Assembly: GCA_017405595.1 (NCBI GenBank)
Contig: JAFRAC010000017.1
Span: forward strand, 62,001-126,000
Direction of reading: 5' to 3'
Length of the DNA: 64,000 nt
Source of the DNA: Thermoguttaceae bacterium
GTDB lineage: Bacteria > Planctomycetota > Planctomycetia > Pirellulales > Thermoguttaceae
The position numbers and the translations under genes are program-made. Of this stretch, positions 17,407 through 25,875 are shown in pieces. Positions within the stretch are counted from its first letter, which is position 1; each line of letters opens with the position of its first letter. The notes under the pieces were generated by a model. It had not been told where the DNA came from and did not search any database. It saw only the letters and a program-made list of their open reading frames with translations.

Positions 17407-18741
17407 TCAGATGCTGGTTGATTCGCCGCCAGCTCTGGTTCCAAGTGCACCCCAGACACCGTAGGGGGATCTGCCGGTGCGGTTTTGATAGCAGTTGACT
17501 ATGGCATCGGTGTCGCCGCAATCTACGCTGTCAGTCACGAAACGAACTGAACCATCCATCATACCGCAGTTCACACCACCGGAGTGGTTCGACATTGCAC
17601 CGCCGACAATGTTGCCGCCGCGCCAGCCCAAATAGTTACCGCTCCACTCTGCGGAACAACTGACAGAGTTCGGGGGGAGACAGGTCGACATGCCGCAGCC
17701 CAGAGGCCGTCCCTCGAACCAGATCAGACCGCGAGTTGCGTAGGGGTTCGCCTTTCCGGAGACAATCATTGTGCGGTCGTTTGTGTCGATATAGCTAAGA
17801 CAGTCCGACGGCTTGGAAGTCATTCCCCCGGTTTCAATCACACCGCGTTTTACGGAAGCCTGAGCACCCGATTCAACAACATCGTCGGTCAGAAGTTCGG
17901 CGCAGCCGAGCGTATTGCTCAGACCGTCTCGGATGTCTGATTCAGAATTATAATGCCCGGCACCAAAAGAACCGCGGTAGACCCAGGGAGTGAATCCGTA
18001 ATTATCGGGAATCGAGTAGGATGGGTAATAGAGACCGCTATGGTCATCCTTATGGAGAGAACCATCATCCATATTGTTTTCTGCCTGGCAGTCACCAAGA
18101 CAGAAAGCAATGTTCGTACGGGCAAATGTGTAGGTCGAGGCGTCGTAGTTTTCGCTATCTCTAAAGTCAATATAGCACCCCGATGAGAAGGACATGTCTC
18201 GCGATGTCAAAAGACGGGGAGTTGCAACTTGGGAGGATTGACCGTCAGAAGGACAAATAAGACCCGTCATGGTTGCGCCCCCGGCCCAGTGCGTTTTGTT
18301 CGCGCCTTTGTAATAATTGCTGGGATCGTCGTAGTCGGTATTGACGTTAACAGGTTCCCAAACGTGCAGGCGGGTGTTATCTTGCGCGGTCTGAGTGAAA
18401 CGTTCATAAATTGTCTGAAGTTCCATATAGGGACAGAGGAGAATCAGAATCCCGCAAGTGAGATCCGAACCGCACGACGATTCAAAATACGGCGGCGAGG
18501 CGAATGTCGTGTATGCACCGTAACCGAAATTGAAAGCGGGGAACGTCTGATTTGCGTCAAGATAACTGTGACACGCCAGCATGACCTGCTTCATATTATT
18601 CGAGCATTTCATGCGGCGAGCGGCTTCCCGCGCGGCCTGAACAGCGGGGAGAAGCAGTCCGATCAGGATCCCGATAATCGCGATCACGACCAGAAGCTCA
18701 ACGAGTGTGAACCCCTTTTTTCGCTCAAAGTTGACCATCAT
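17407..18741 (-). CDS. DUF1559 prepilin-type protein with H-x9-DG C-terminus
   Basis: 444 residues; AAGGAG precedes two consecutive ATGs, the first used here. Residues 8-45 are a type IV prepilin leader ([17 protein letters not shown], cleavage after Gly) followed by [17 protein letters not shown], the standard DUF1559 opening. The C-terminus carries the H-x9-DG motif ([16 protein letters not shown]). These proteins form very large families in Planctomycetota and are presumed to be pilin-like envelope proteins processed by prepilin peptidase; their function is not known. A lipoprotein gene lies 107 bases upstream on the same strand and a terminator follows. Confidence 0.9.
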   Translation of the reverse strand: MMVNFERKKGFTLVELLVVIAIIGILIGLLLPAVQAAREAARRMKCSNNMKQVMLACHSYLDANQTFPAFNFGYGAYTTFASPPYFESSCGSDLTCGILILLCPYMELQTIYERFTQTAQDNTRLHVWEPVNVNTDYDDPSNYYKGANKTHWAGGATMTGLICPSDGQSSQVATPRLLTSRDMSFSSGCYIDFRDSENYDASTYTFARTNIAFCLGDCQAENNMDDGSLHKDDHSGLYYPSYSIPDNYGFTPWVYRGSFGAGHYNSESDIRDGLSNTLGCAELLTDDVVESGAQASVKRGVIETGGMTSKPSDCLSYIDTNDRTMIVSGKANPYATRGLIWFEGRPLGCGMSTCLPPNSVSCSAEWSGNYLGWRGGNIVGGAMSNHSGGVNCGMMDGSVRFVTDSVDCGDTDAIVNCYQNRTGRSPYGVWGALGTRAGGESTSI

Positions 18742-18848
18742 TAAATTCTCCTTAGTAACTTAGGGATGAAGGATAATATAATATATAAACCGGCCGCGAC
18801 GCCTGCCGAGAACGTGTCTGTTTGTGAGGGACGCAGCTTTTCAATTAT

Positions 18849-19280
18849 TCACTGGGGATCTCCGACATCGAGCTGGATCGGTTCAAGGAGTTTCTTGACC
18901 ACCTCAATTTTAAGAGGTGAAGTTTCCTTGCTGGTGTACTGCTCTTCGACGTGTTCAATGGCAACGGGCGGAAGAACATGAGGTTCTTCGACTTTGGAAA
19001 CCGTTACTGTGTAGGAGCCCAAAGGGGCCCCAAGGTAAGTTTGCGTCATCAGGACGACTTGCCCCTCGGCATCGGTCAAACCAACGATCGGCCAGCGGGC
19101 GAGATCGGGGTTATCTGCATAGATGTTGACTCTTGCCCCTTCAAGCGGTTCCCCGCCCTGGATAATCTTCAAAGTGCAGGGATAGAGTTTGGGGCACCCC
19201 TTCGGCCGGTTTGGCTTACAGGCCGTGACCATAACTGCCAAGAGGAGAGTCAGAGAGAGAACCATCACTTTTTTGAACAT
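18849..19280 (-). CDS. Lipoprotein with carboxypeptidase-regulatory-like domain
   Basis: 143 residues from ATG 19280, preceded by AAGGAAG; the longer open frame to 19454 has no support. A lipobox ends at Cys21 (AVMVTAC). The mature part has the transthyretin-like beta-sandwich pattern (GGEPLEGARVNIYAD, GLTDAEGQVVL, GSYTVTVSK). It pairs with the downstream DUF1559 gene, an association common in planctomycete genomes; joint envelope function is inferred. Confidence 0.78.
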   Translation of the reverse strand: MFKKVMVLSLTLLLAVMVTACKPNRPKGCPKLYPCTLKIIQGGEPLEGARVNIYADNPDLARWPIVGLTDAEGQVVLMTQTYLGAPLGSYTVTVSKVEEPHVLPPVAIEHVEEQYTSKETSPLKIEVVKKLLEPIQLDVGDPQ

Positions 19281-19570
19281 TGCGACTTCCTTAATCAAAG
19301 TGGGGAGGATCGTAAAATCCTGATGCAACTTTTTTGTTTCGGACAGACCTAACCGGACCGCTAACCCCCTTGCGGAGAAGGAGCGGCGACGGCATTTTAT
19401 TTGGATACACCCCACCCCTCCTACTAAGTTACCACAATTTCGTGATGAATGCAATGGAAATTGGGGTTTCTCCCCCCTTTTTTTTAATTTTCCTAAAATA
19501 TCTCACGCGTCCTTGGCTGGGTCTTGGCGCACGCCAAGGACGCCGTGCGCCAACGGGGATAATTTTCCCT
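19281..19570. other. Intergenic stretch with overlapping palindromes
   Basis: No gene is seen. Three overlapping inverted repeats lie at 19508-19553: 19508-19517 with 19533-19542 (10 bp), 19524-19532 with 19545-19553 (9 bp), and the compact 19523-19529 with 19532-19538. The two long helices interleave, so they form alternative hairpins. A short pyrimidine-rich run at 19408-19424 precedes. No clear terminator T-tract is present. Confidence 0.6.
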
Positions 19571-20617
19571 TTAGAGCCCCGCCTCGGCGAGTTCATCGCG
19601 GACATATTGGAGCGAAAGGAGCTTTTCTTTAACTTCCTCCAAATTCAGCCGTCTGGTGTTGTTCGAGTTGAATTCCGAAAGGAGGTTCCTCTTTGCGTCT
19701 CCCTGGGTGAAGTACTTGTCGTAGTTCAGACCGCGCTTGTCGGCATGGACCTGGTAGAAGTTCCCCAAATCGACCGCTCGGGCGCATTCCTCGTTGGTCA
19801 GGAGGGTTTCGTACATCTTTTCGCCGTGACGGATTCCGATCACTTTGATTTCGTTTTCGGCATGGAAAAGCTCCCTGACCGCCCGGGCGAGGTCGGCAAT
19901 GGTGCTCGCCGGGGCTTTCTGAACCATCAGATCGCCCGATTCGGCATGCTCGAACGCGAAAAGAACCAGGTCGACTGCTTCGTCCAGGGACATGATAAAA
20001 CGGGTCATTGTCGGCTCGGTTACGGTGAGGGGGAGTCCCGCTTTAATCTGGCTGATGAAAAGGGGAATGACCGAACCGCGCGAACACATCACGTTGCCGT
20101 AACGGGTGCAGGAGATCGTTGTTTTTTCGGGATCAACGGTTCGGCTCTTGGCGACGATCACCTTTTCCATCATCGCTTTGCTCGTTCCCATCGCGTTGAT
20201 CGGGTAGGCGGCTTTGTCGGTCGAAAGGCAGATGACCTTCCGCACCCCCGCGTCGATGGCGGCGGTCAGAACGTTATCGACCCCAATGACATTGGTTTTG
20301 ACCGCTTCCATCGGGAAGAATTCACAGCTGGGAACCTGTTTGAGGGCGGCGGCGTTGAAGATGTAATCGACCCCGTACATCACGTTGCGGACACTGGCCA
20401 GATCGCGCACATCGCCGATAAAAAACCGGAGTTTTTCGCTCTTTTCCGGCGATTTCGCCTGAAAGAGATGGCGCATGTCATCCTGTTTTTTCTCGTCGCG
20501 GGAGAAGATGCGGATTTCGCCGATATCGGTTTCGAGAAAACGGTTCAGAACCGCGTTGCCGAAAGAGCCTGTTCCGCCGGTAATCAGGAGCGTTTTGTCT
20601 TTGAAAATGGAACCCAT
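19571..20617 (-). CDS. UDP-N-acetylglucosamine 4,6-dehydratase/epimerase (CapE/FnlA/WbjB type)
   Basis: 348 residues of an extended short-chain dehydrogenase fold. TGGTGSFGNAVLNRFL near residue 14 binds NAD(P). LSTDKAAYPINAMGTSK holds the active-site Thr-Asp-Lys of the 4,6-dehydratase group. The ending EFNSNNTRRLNLEEVK is typical of FnlA/CapE, which act on UDP-GlcNAc in making 2-acetamido-2,6-dideoxyhexoses such as L-FucNAc for capsule or O-antigen. The partner genes of that pathway (capF/capG or fnlB/fnlC) are not in the window. Transcribed from a strong promoter at 20699-20726. Confidence 0.85.
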   Translation of the reverse strand: MGSIFKDKTLLITGGTGSFGNAVLNRFLETDIGEIRIFSRDEKKQDDMRHLFQAKSPEKSEKLRFFIGDVRDLASVRNVMYGVDYIFNAAALKQVPSCEFFPMEAVKTNVIGVDNVLTAAIDAGVRKVICLSTDKAAYPINAMGTSKAMMEKVIVAKSRTVDPEKTTISCTRYGNVMCSRGSVIPLFISQIKAGLPLTVTEPTMTRFIMSLDEAVDLVLFAFEHAESGDLMVQKAPASTIADLARAVRELFHAENEIKVIGIRHGEKMYETLLTNEECARAVDLGNFYQVHADKRGLNYDKYFTQGDAKRNLLSEFNSNNTRRLNLEEVKEKLLSLQYVRDELAEAGL

Positions 20618-20698
20618 CGTGTTTCTCTCTGTTCGGGCCTAGAACTTTGCGGTCGGGGAAACCCCTCGAGGCGGCAAAGGTCCTTTCTGCTCCCCCCC

Positions 20699-20726
20699 AT
20701 TATATACCGGGCCGGGGAGAGGTCAA
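20699..20726 (-). promoter_or_regulatory. Promoter for the UDP-GlcNAc dehydratase gene
   Basis: On the minus strand TTGACC (20721-20726) and a perfect TATAAT (20699-20704) have a 16-base spacer. Transcription would start about 75 bases before the ATG. Confidence 0.75.
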
Positions 20727-20820
20727 CGAACTCCCGGCCAAACGGCGGTCTCTGCCGTAAAGCCGGTTTCCCCCTCCATCGGCCGGCAGCGGAAGTTTTT
20801 TCTCCGAACGGGAAAAGGTC

Positions 20821-20848
20821 TTGATTGCGGCGGCGCCGTTTTTATAAT
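20821..20848 (+). promoter_or_regulatory. Promoter for alkaline phosphatase gene
   Basis: TTGATT (20821-20826) and TATAAT (20843-20848) with a 16-base spacer, giving a leader of about 100 nt. No obvious PhoB direct repeats are visible. Confidence 0.72.
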
Positions 20849-20953
20849 GGCTAATGAAACAGCGTTAAACCACCGGAACTTCCCCGAGCGGGGGGCTCCA
20901 GAAGGAGCAACGATGCCGGAGCGTGCTCCTTCCCGATACTTTGAGGAGTTTTT

Positions 20954-22300
20954 ATGAAAAAGTTTCATCTTGCCTTCGCGTGGGCGGTTGCCCTTCTGCT
21001 CGGCGTTTCGGCCGCGTTTGCCGCCGATAAGCCGAAATATATCTTCCTTTTCATCGGCGACGGAATGTCGATCCCTCAGCGGATGATGGCCGAGGAGTTC
21101 AATATGCGCCTAAACGGGGAAGGACTCTCGATCAACTCGTTCCCTTATCAGGTCATGACGACGACCCGTTCGACGAACTCCTTCATTACCGACTCGGCGG
21201 CCAGCGGCACAGCGATTGCCTGCGGTGAAAAGACCGAAAACGGCACGATCGGGATGGATTCTTCGAAAACGCGGAACCTGGTCTCGACGGCCGAAGTGGC
21301 CCGTGATGCGGGAAAGAAAGTCGGCATCATTACCAGTGTGACGATCAACCATGCGACCCCGGCCGCGTTCTACGGCCACAATCCGAGCCGCGGGAACGGG
21401 TATGAACTCGGTCTTGACCTGATCAAATCGAATTTCGACTTTTTCGGCGGCGGCGGTGTCAGTGAGCACGGCGACGGCGATGCCGATATTTACGATTTGG
21501 CGGCTCAAGCGGGCTACACCGTTCTGCACGATCCTCAGGACCTTCTCAAACTGAAACCGGGGTGTGGGAAGGTTTTGGCCGTTCAGAAAGACGGCGCACT
21601 TCCCTACGCAATCGACGATCCCGACGGGTTTCGGATTGCCGATTACCTCCGTAAGGCGGTTGAACTGCTCGAAGACGATCCGGACGGTTTCTTCATTATG
21701 ACCGAAGGGGGAAAGATTGACTGGATGTGCCATGCCAACGATGCCGGAACGACGATGCGCGAAGTGATCGATATGGATAAAGCGGTGAAGGTTGCCGAAG
21801 AGTTTGCCGCACAGCATCCCGACGAAACGCTGATTGTGGTGACCGGCGACCACGAAACGGGCGGGCTGACCCTCGGTTTTGCCGATACGGGGTACAATTC
21901 CTACATCGAACGGCTCCAGTATCAGAAATGCTCCCAGGATGAGTTTTCGGGTAAACTGCGCGAAGTCGCCAACGATTACGAAGGGGTTAAAAGCGCGATT
22001 ACCGAATGGTTCGGCCTGAAATTCGACGGCGAAGATGACGACCCGATGCAGCTGACCGATGCCGAAAAGAACGAAATCCGCGATGCTTACGACCGCAGCG
22101 GCGAAGACCACAAGGAGATCTCGCGCGTGACGCATACCGTGGTCAAGATTTTCGACAACAAAGCCGGGCTCGGATGGACGAGCGGAGCGCATACCGCGCT
22201 GCCGGTCAACACTTCGGCCAAAGGGGTCGGCGCCGATCTCTTCAAAGGGATGATCGACAACACCGATGTCTCGAAAAAGCTCAAATCGCTGATCCTCTAG
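20954..22300 (+). CDS. Periplasmic alkaline phosphatase
   Basis: 448 residues with GAGGAG before the ATG. The signal peptide ends FAADK. The metal-binding FIGDGMS follows the mature N-terminus and the phosphorylated nucleophile is Ser81 in TDSAASGTA, the PhoA-family pattern. INHATPAAFYGHN, MTEGGKIDWMCHANDAG and VTGDHETGG supply the remaining Zn/Mg ligands, and WTSGAHTALPV the last His. It hydrolyses phosphomonoesters outside the cytoplasm. Flanked by its own promoter and a probable terminator. Confidence 0.93.
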   Translation: MKKFHLAFAWAVALLLGVSAAFAADKPKYIFLFIGDGMSIPQRMMAEEFNMRLNGEGLSINSFPYQVMTTTRSTNSFITDSAASGTAIACGEKTENGTIGMDSSKTRNLVSTAEVARDAGKKVGIITSVTINHATPAAFYGHNPSRGNGYELGLDLIKSNFDFFGGGGVSEHGDGDADIYDLAAQAGYTVLHDPQDLLKLKPGCGKVLAVQKDGALPYAIDDPDGFRIADYLRKAVELLEDDPDGFFIMTEGGKIDWMCHANDAGTTMREVIDMDKAVKVAEEFAAQHPDETLIVVTGDHETGGLTLGFADTGYNSYIERLQYQKCSQDEFSGKLREVANDYEGVKSAITEWFGLKFDGEDDDPMQLTDAEKNEIRDAYDRSGEDHKEISRVTHTVVKIFDNKAGLGWTSGAHTALPVNTSAKGVGADLFKGMIDNTDVSKKLKSLIL

Positions 22301-22319
22301 TTCCGTTTCCGTAAGTCTT

Positions 22320-22360
22320 CCGCCGGTCCCGCCCGGATCGTTGGGCGGGCCGGCGGTTCT
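22320..22360 (+). terminator. Probable terminator after alkaline phosphatase
   Basis: A 14-bp GC stem (22320-22326 and 22328-22334 with 22343-22356, one bulged T) has an 8-nt loop. The T tract is weak (TTCT). Confidence 0.6.
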
Positions 22361-22425
22361 CCGCGCTTTTCACTTTTATGCCGCCCGGCTTCCGCGGCGC
22401 GGTATTGCAAGAGAAGATGGCGACC

Positions 22426-23580
22426 ATGCTGCGATCCCTTTTCAGCCGCCGGACAACAGCCGTCTGGGTCACGCTGCTGGCGTGCGTTCTGACCCTTTTC
22501 TGCCGGTTCGAGCCGGAACGAAATCCGCCGCAGGGAAAGAAGGTTCCCGCCCGCGTACTCGAAACGGACGAATCGGGTTTTATTCAGCTGGGGCTTCTTA
22601 CCACGGGCACTCAGAAGCTGAAGGTCAGGATCCTTTCCGGAGAGCATAAAGGGGAAGTTTTTGCCGCGACGAATCAGCTGCGCGCGCAGATTGAGCTCGA
22701 TAAAGTCTTTAAGCCGGGCGACGTGGCGTTGGTCGGGCTTTATAACGACGCGGCCCCCGAAACAGCGACCCTGAACGCGCAGGACCACTATCGGCTCGGC
22801 TGGACACTGCTCCTCTTTTCCCTGTTCGCCCTCCTTTTGATCTGGTTCGGCGGGGTTACGGGACTGCAGTCGCTTCTCTCGTTTGTTTTCAGCTGTCTGG
22901 CGGTCTGGAAGATATTGGTTCCCCTCTGCCTGAAGGGAATCAATCCGATGCTGATGTCGCTTATTACCGTCGTGATTCTGTCGGCGGTGATCATCTTCCT
23001 TGTCGCGGGTGTCAACCGAAAAGGGGTTACCGCATTTACCGGCGCGATTGTCGGGGTCTTGGCCAGCTGCCTGATGGCCGCGGTTTTCACGTGGCTCTTT
23101 AAGATCAACGGCGCGGTCATGCCCTATTCGCAGGCGCTCCTCTATTCCGGTTACGAGTCGCTTTCGATTGCCGACATCTATATCGGCGGGATTTTTCTCG
23201 GCTCTTCCGGAGCGGTGATGGATTTGGGAATGGACGTGGCGGCGGGGATGAGCGAAGTTGCGGCACAGAACCCGAAGATCAGCCGCCGTGAACTGACCCG
23301 TGCGGGGCTTCGGATCGGCAGGAGTGTTGTCGGCACCATGACCACGACCCTGCTTCTTGCCTATTCGGGCGGTTATCTGACCTTAATGATGACATTCTGC
23401 GCGCAGGGAACGGAACCGATCGATTTCATCAACAACCCCTATGTCGCGTCGGAAGTGGTCAAGACGATCGTCGGTTCTTTCGGACTGGTTCTGGTCGCGC
23501 CGCTGACGGCATTTTGCGGCGGATTCATCCTGCGGCGGCGTTCCGATGCGGCGGAGCCTGTTTCTTCAATTTCCCGGTAA
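22426..23580 (+). CDS. YibE/F-like membrane protein
   Basis: 384 residues from ATG 22426; ATGs at 22417 and 22378 are possible, but AGAGAAG is best spaced for 22426. After one N-terminal membrane helix and a soluble beta domain (~40-125: QGKKVPARVLETDESGFIQLG..KVRILSGEHKGE), about seven more membrane segments follow. Blocks LVAGVNRKGVTAFTGAIVGVL, SIADIYIGGIFLGSSGAVMDLGMDVAAGM and RAGLRIGRSVVGTMTTTLLLAYSGG are characteristic of YibE/F (PF07907). The family's transport role is unknown. It stands between the phosphatase terminator and the epimerase gene, 25 bases upstream of the latter, so those two may be co-transcribed. Confidence 0.83.
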   Translation: MLRSLFSRRTTAVWVTLLACVLTLFCRFEPERNPPQGKKVPARVLETDESGFIQLGLLTTGTQKLKVRILSGEHKGEVFAATNQLRAQIELDKVFKPGDVALVGLYNDAAPETATLNAQDHYRLGWTLLLFSLFALLLIWFGGVTGLQSLLSFVFSCLAVWKILVPLCLKGINPMLMSLITVVILSAVIIFLVAGVNRKGVTAFTGAIVGVLASCLMAAVFTWLFKINGAVMPYSQALLYSGYESLSIADIYIGGIFLGSSGAVMDLGMDVAAGMSEVAAQNPKISRRELTRAGLRIGRSVVGTMTTTLLLAYSGGYLTLMMTFCAQGTEPIDFINNPYVASEVVKTIVGSFGLVLVAPLTAFCGGFILRRRSDAAEPVSSISR

Positions 23581-23605
23581 CACTTTTCCCTTTGGAGGGT
23601 TAGCG

Positions 23606-24745
23606 ATGCTGACACGAAGACGCTTCTTACAGACCGTTTCCGCAGCGGCGGCCCTCTGGCCGGCCGCGGCGGTTTTGCACAGTCCTTCCGCGCGGGGAAA
23701 CGCGGCCGCGCTCAGGCTCAGCTGGCGCCCCTACGAACTCCGGCTGCGGCACGCGTTCGGGGTTGCCGGAAACACGCGTTCTTCGACGCAGGGGGTTCAG
23801 GTTCAATTGGAATACGAAGGGGTAACCGGTTACGGCGAAGCGTCGATGCCCCCTTATTTGGGGGAATCGGCCGCCTCGGTCATGGAGTTTCTCGGCCGTG
23901 TCGACCTGACCCCGTTCCGGGACCCGTTCCGAATCGAGGAAATCCTCGATTACGTCGACCGGATCGCGGAAAACAACGCCGCAGCCAAAGCGGCGGTCGA
24001 TATCGCCTTGCACGACCTGGTCGGGAAACTGCTTGGTCAGCCCTGGTATCGAATCTGGGGGCTTTCTCCGGAAAAAACGCCGTCGACCTTCTACACCATC
24101 GGGATCGATACCCCCGAAAAAGTGATCGAAAAGACGAAAGAGGCGCCCGCCTTCCCGATACTCAAAGTGAAGGTCGGCCGGACACCCGACGAAGATCGGG
24201 AGATGATTCGGGCGATCCGCGCGGTAACCGACCGGCCGATCGCCGTCGACGCTAACCAGGGCTGGCAAGAGAAGTCGATGGCGCTCGATATGATCGGCTG
24301 GCTCAGCGAGCAGGGGTGCGTTCTCGTCGAACAGCCGATGTCGAAACATTCGCCCGACCAGATCGCCTGGATTACCGAACGGAGCCCGCTGCCGATTATC
24401 GCCGACGAATCGCTCCAGCGGCTTTGGGATATTCCCGCCCTTTCGGGAGTGTTTTCGGGAATCAATATCAAACTGATGAAATGTACCGGCATGCGCGAAG
24501 CGAAAAAAATGATCACCGCGGCCCGTCTTTTGGGGATGAAGGTGATGATCGGGTGCATGACCGAAACCTCCTGCGCCATTTCGGCCGCGGCTCAGCTTTC
24601 CCCGGCGGCGGATTGGGCCGATCTGGACGGCAACCTGCTGATTGCCAACGACAATTTCAAAGGGGTTCAGGTCTCGGAGACCGGTAAACTCCTCCTGCCG
24701 GAAGAGCCCGGAATCGGCGCGGTTCCGAAAGACAGCGGCGTCTGA
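23606..24745 (+). CDS. Tat-exported enolase-superfamily dipeptide epimerase
   Basis: 379 residues from ATG 23606 with GGAGG 8 bases before it. A Tat-type signal (MLTRRRFLQTVSAAAA) precedes a muconate-lactonizing/L-Ala-D/L-Glu epimerase fold. Catalytic features are all visible: the KVKVG lysine pair, metal ligands in VDANQGW, LVEQP and ADESL, the second base Lys in NIKLMKC, and GCMTETS. Such enzymes invert the alpha carbon of dipeptides released from peptidoglycan or diet. Export by Tat is unusual for this family, whose members are mostly cytoplasmic. Confidence 0.82.
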   Translation: MLTRRRFLQTVSAAAALWPAAAVLHSPSARGNAAALRLSWRPYELRLRHAFGVAGNTRSSTQGVQVQLEYEGVTGYGEASMPPYLGESAASVMEFLGRVDLTPFRDPFRIEEILDYVDRIAENNAAAKAAVDIALHDLVGKLLGQPWYRIWGLSPEKTPSTFYTIGIDTPEKVIEKTKEAPAFPILKVKVGRTPDEDREMIRAIRAVTDRPIAVDANQGWQEKSMALDMIGWLSEQGCVLVEQPMSKHSPDQIAWITERSPLPIIADESLQRLWDIPALSGVFSGINIKLMKCTGMREAKKMITAARLLGMKVMIGCMTETSCAISAAAQLSPAADWADLDGNLLIANDNFKGVQVSETGKLLLPEEPGIGAVPKDSGV

Positions 24746-24824
24746 GGAAGGGGGAAGGGATTATTCTTCTTCCGCTGACTCGCTTTTCCCGGAATCGGTT
24801 TTCCCGGCTGCAGGCGAAAAATTT

Positions 24825-24840
24825 TTTAGGAATACCTAAA
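24825..24840 (+). promoter_or_regulatory. DtxR-type operator 1 upstream of the repressor gene
   Basis: TTTAGG-AATA-CCTAAA: both six-base arms are perfect inverted repeats. It lies 7 bases upstream of the -35 box. The arms are identical to those of the operator before feoB. Confidence 0.78.
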
Positions 24841-24847
24841 CTCCCTC

Positions 24848-24876
24848 TTGACGGTAATCTCCCGAGAGATTATATT
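24848..24876 (+). promoter_or_regulatory. Promoter of dtxR-feoA
   Basis: TTGACG (24848-24853) and TATATT (24871-24876) with a 17-base spacer. Operator 1 lies just upstream, and operator 2 starts at the last base of the -10. Confidence 0.75.
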
Positions 24877-24891
24877 TTAGTTGAACCTAAA
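24876..24891 (+). promoter_or_regulatory. DtxR-type operator 2 overlapping the transcription start
   Basis: TTTAGTTGAACCTAAA matches the operator consensus with one mismatch in the left arm. It covers the end of the -10 and the expected start site, so bound repressor should block initiation (autoregulation, inferred). Confidence 0.7.
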
Positions 24892-24910
24892 GTTTGATCG
24901 GAAACTTTCC

Positions 24911-25468
24911 ATGAGCCAATCTCAGACCGACCGACTCTCTGACAGTCTCGAAGACTACCTGGAGGCGATCTACCGGATCGTACTCGAAAAGGGCCGGGTG
25001 AAACCCAAGGATATCGCCGAAGCCATGCATGTGGTGGGCGCTTCCGTGACGGGCGCGTTGAAAACCCTCAGCGAAAAGGGGCTGGTCCGCTATGCCCCCT
25101 ACGACGACATCTCGCTCACGTCCGCGGGTCTGGCGATTGCGCAGGATGTTTTCAGCCGCCACAAGCGCCTGAAAGCTTTCCTCAAGAACATGCTTGGGGT
25201 GCCGGAAAAGGAAGCTGACGAAACGGCCTGCAAAATGGAGCACACCGTTTCGGCGGCGACGATCGGCAAACTGGTTCGCTTCGCGGAGTTCATCGAGTCG
25301 TGTCCCCGGGGGGGGCGGCTTTGGATATCGGGGTTCGAACATGACTGCGATCCCGATCATTCGCTGGAGCAGTGCCGCCAGTGCGTCGCCGTCACGCTCG
25401 GCCGGATCGATCAGCAGCTGGCGCATACGCCCGATGCCGTAAAACCGTCCCGAAAACCGCGAAAATAG
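24911..25468 (+). CDS. Iron-dependent repressor, DtxR/IdeR family
   Basis: 185 residues from ATG 24911; the open frame begins earlier at TTG 24881, which lies inside operator 2. N-terminal winged helix (LEDYLEAIYRIV, RVKPKDIAEAMHVVGASVTGALKTLSEKGLV) then the metal/dimer domain. FSRHKRLKAFL and ACKMEHTVS reproduce the DtxR His79 and Cys102-x3-His106 ligands. MntR has Glu at the Cys position, so iron is more likely than manganese as co-repressor. It contains a Cys/His-rich stretch near 143-158 (HDCDPDHSLEQCRQC). It precedes feoA, and operators of one type flank its promoter and lie before feoB, so it very likely represses ferrous iron uptake when Fe2+ is sufficient. Confidence 0.87.
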   Translation: MSQSQTDRLSDSLEDYLEAIYRIVLEKGRVKPKDIAEAMHVVGASVTGALKTLSEKGLVRYAPYDDISLTSAGLAIAQDVFSRHKRLKAFLKNMLGVPEKEADETACKMEHTVSAATIGKLVRFAEFIESCPRGGRLWISGFEHDCDPDHSLEQCRQCVAVTLGRIDQQLAHTPDAVKPSRKPRK

Positions 25469-25530
25469 AGTGCCGGTACGAAACCGGCAAACAGACAGAC
25501 GTTTTGAAAAACTGAAACCTGGAGATTACG

Positions 25531-25746
25531 ATGACACTGTCAAGCGTCAAGAATGGTAAGCGCGTTACCATCGTCTCCATCAACCTCGGCGATGAATCGG
25601 TCGTGCGCCTTTCATCGCTCGGGTTGGTTCCCGGAGCGAAAATCCGCGTTGTCTATAACTCGATGCCGAAAGTTTCGGTCATTGAGTGCCTCGGTTCCCG
25701 GTTCGCCCTCGGCCGCGGAATCCCTGATTTCGTCGAGGTTCGTTAA
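25531..25746 (+). CDS. feoA: Ferrous iron transport protein A
   Basis: 71 residues with GGAG before the ATG. A single SH3-like fold: LGDESVVRLSSLGLVPGAKIRVVYN and FALGRGIPDFVEVR. FeoA assists FeoB-mediated Fe2+ import, probably binding it on the cytoplasmic side. It lies 62 bases after the repressor gene and shares its promoter; a terminator follows before feoB. Confidence 0.9.
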   Translation: MTLSSVKNGKRVTIVSINLGDESVVRLSSLGLVPGAKIRVVYNSMPKVSVIECLGSRFALGRGIPDFVEVR

Positions 25747-25755
25747 TCCCAAAAG

Positions 25756-25782
25756 AGAAGGTTGAAAACCTTCTTCTTTTTT
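25756..25782 (+). terminator. Terminator between feoA and feoB
   Basis: AGAAGGTT (25756-25763) pairs with AACCTTCT (25767-25774) around a tight GAA loop, then TCTTTTTT. It suggests feoB is mainly transcribed from its own promoter. Confidence 0.72.
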
Positions 25783-25791
25783 GGACTATAG

Positions 25792-25807
25792 TTTAGGCTA
25801 GCCTAAA
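25792..25807 (+). promoter_or_regulatory. DtxR-type operator upstream of feoB
   Basis: TTTAGGCTAGCCTAAA is a perfect 16-base palindrome. A possible promoter TTGAAA (25762-25767) with ACTATA (25785-25790) immediately precedes it, so the operator would cover the start site about 70 bases before feoB. Confidence 0.82.
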
Positions 25808-25875
25808 GTGAGTGCCCGCTAACGGGCCGGCTTGGTTTTTTTATCCGGAAGCGGTTGTTAAAAGAGATTGGCTGA

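Larger units (their letters stand above)
20618..20953. other. Divergent promoter region between dehydratase and phosphatase genes
   Basis: Non-coding. It contains the two promoters listed separately. The leader of the phosphatase transcript holds an 8-bp inverted repeat (AAGGAGCA at 20902-20909 with TGCTCCTT at 20924-20931) that can form a hairpin upstream of the start codon. Confidence 0.6.
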
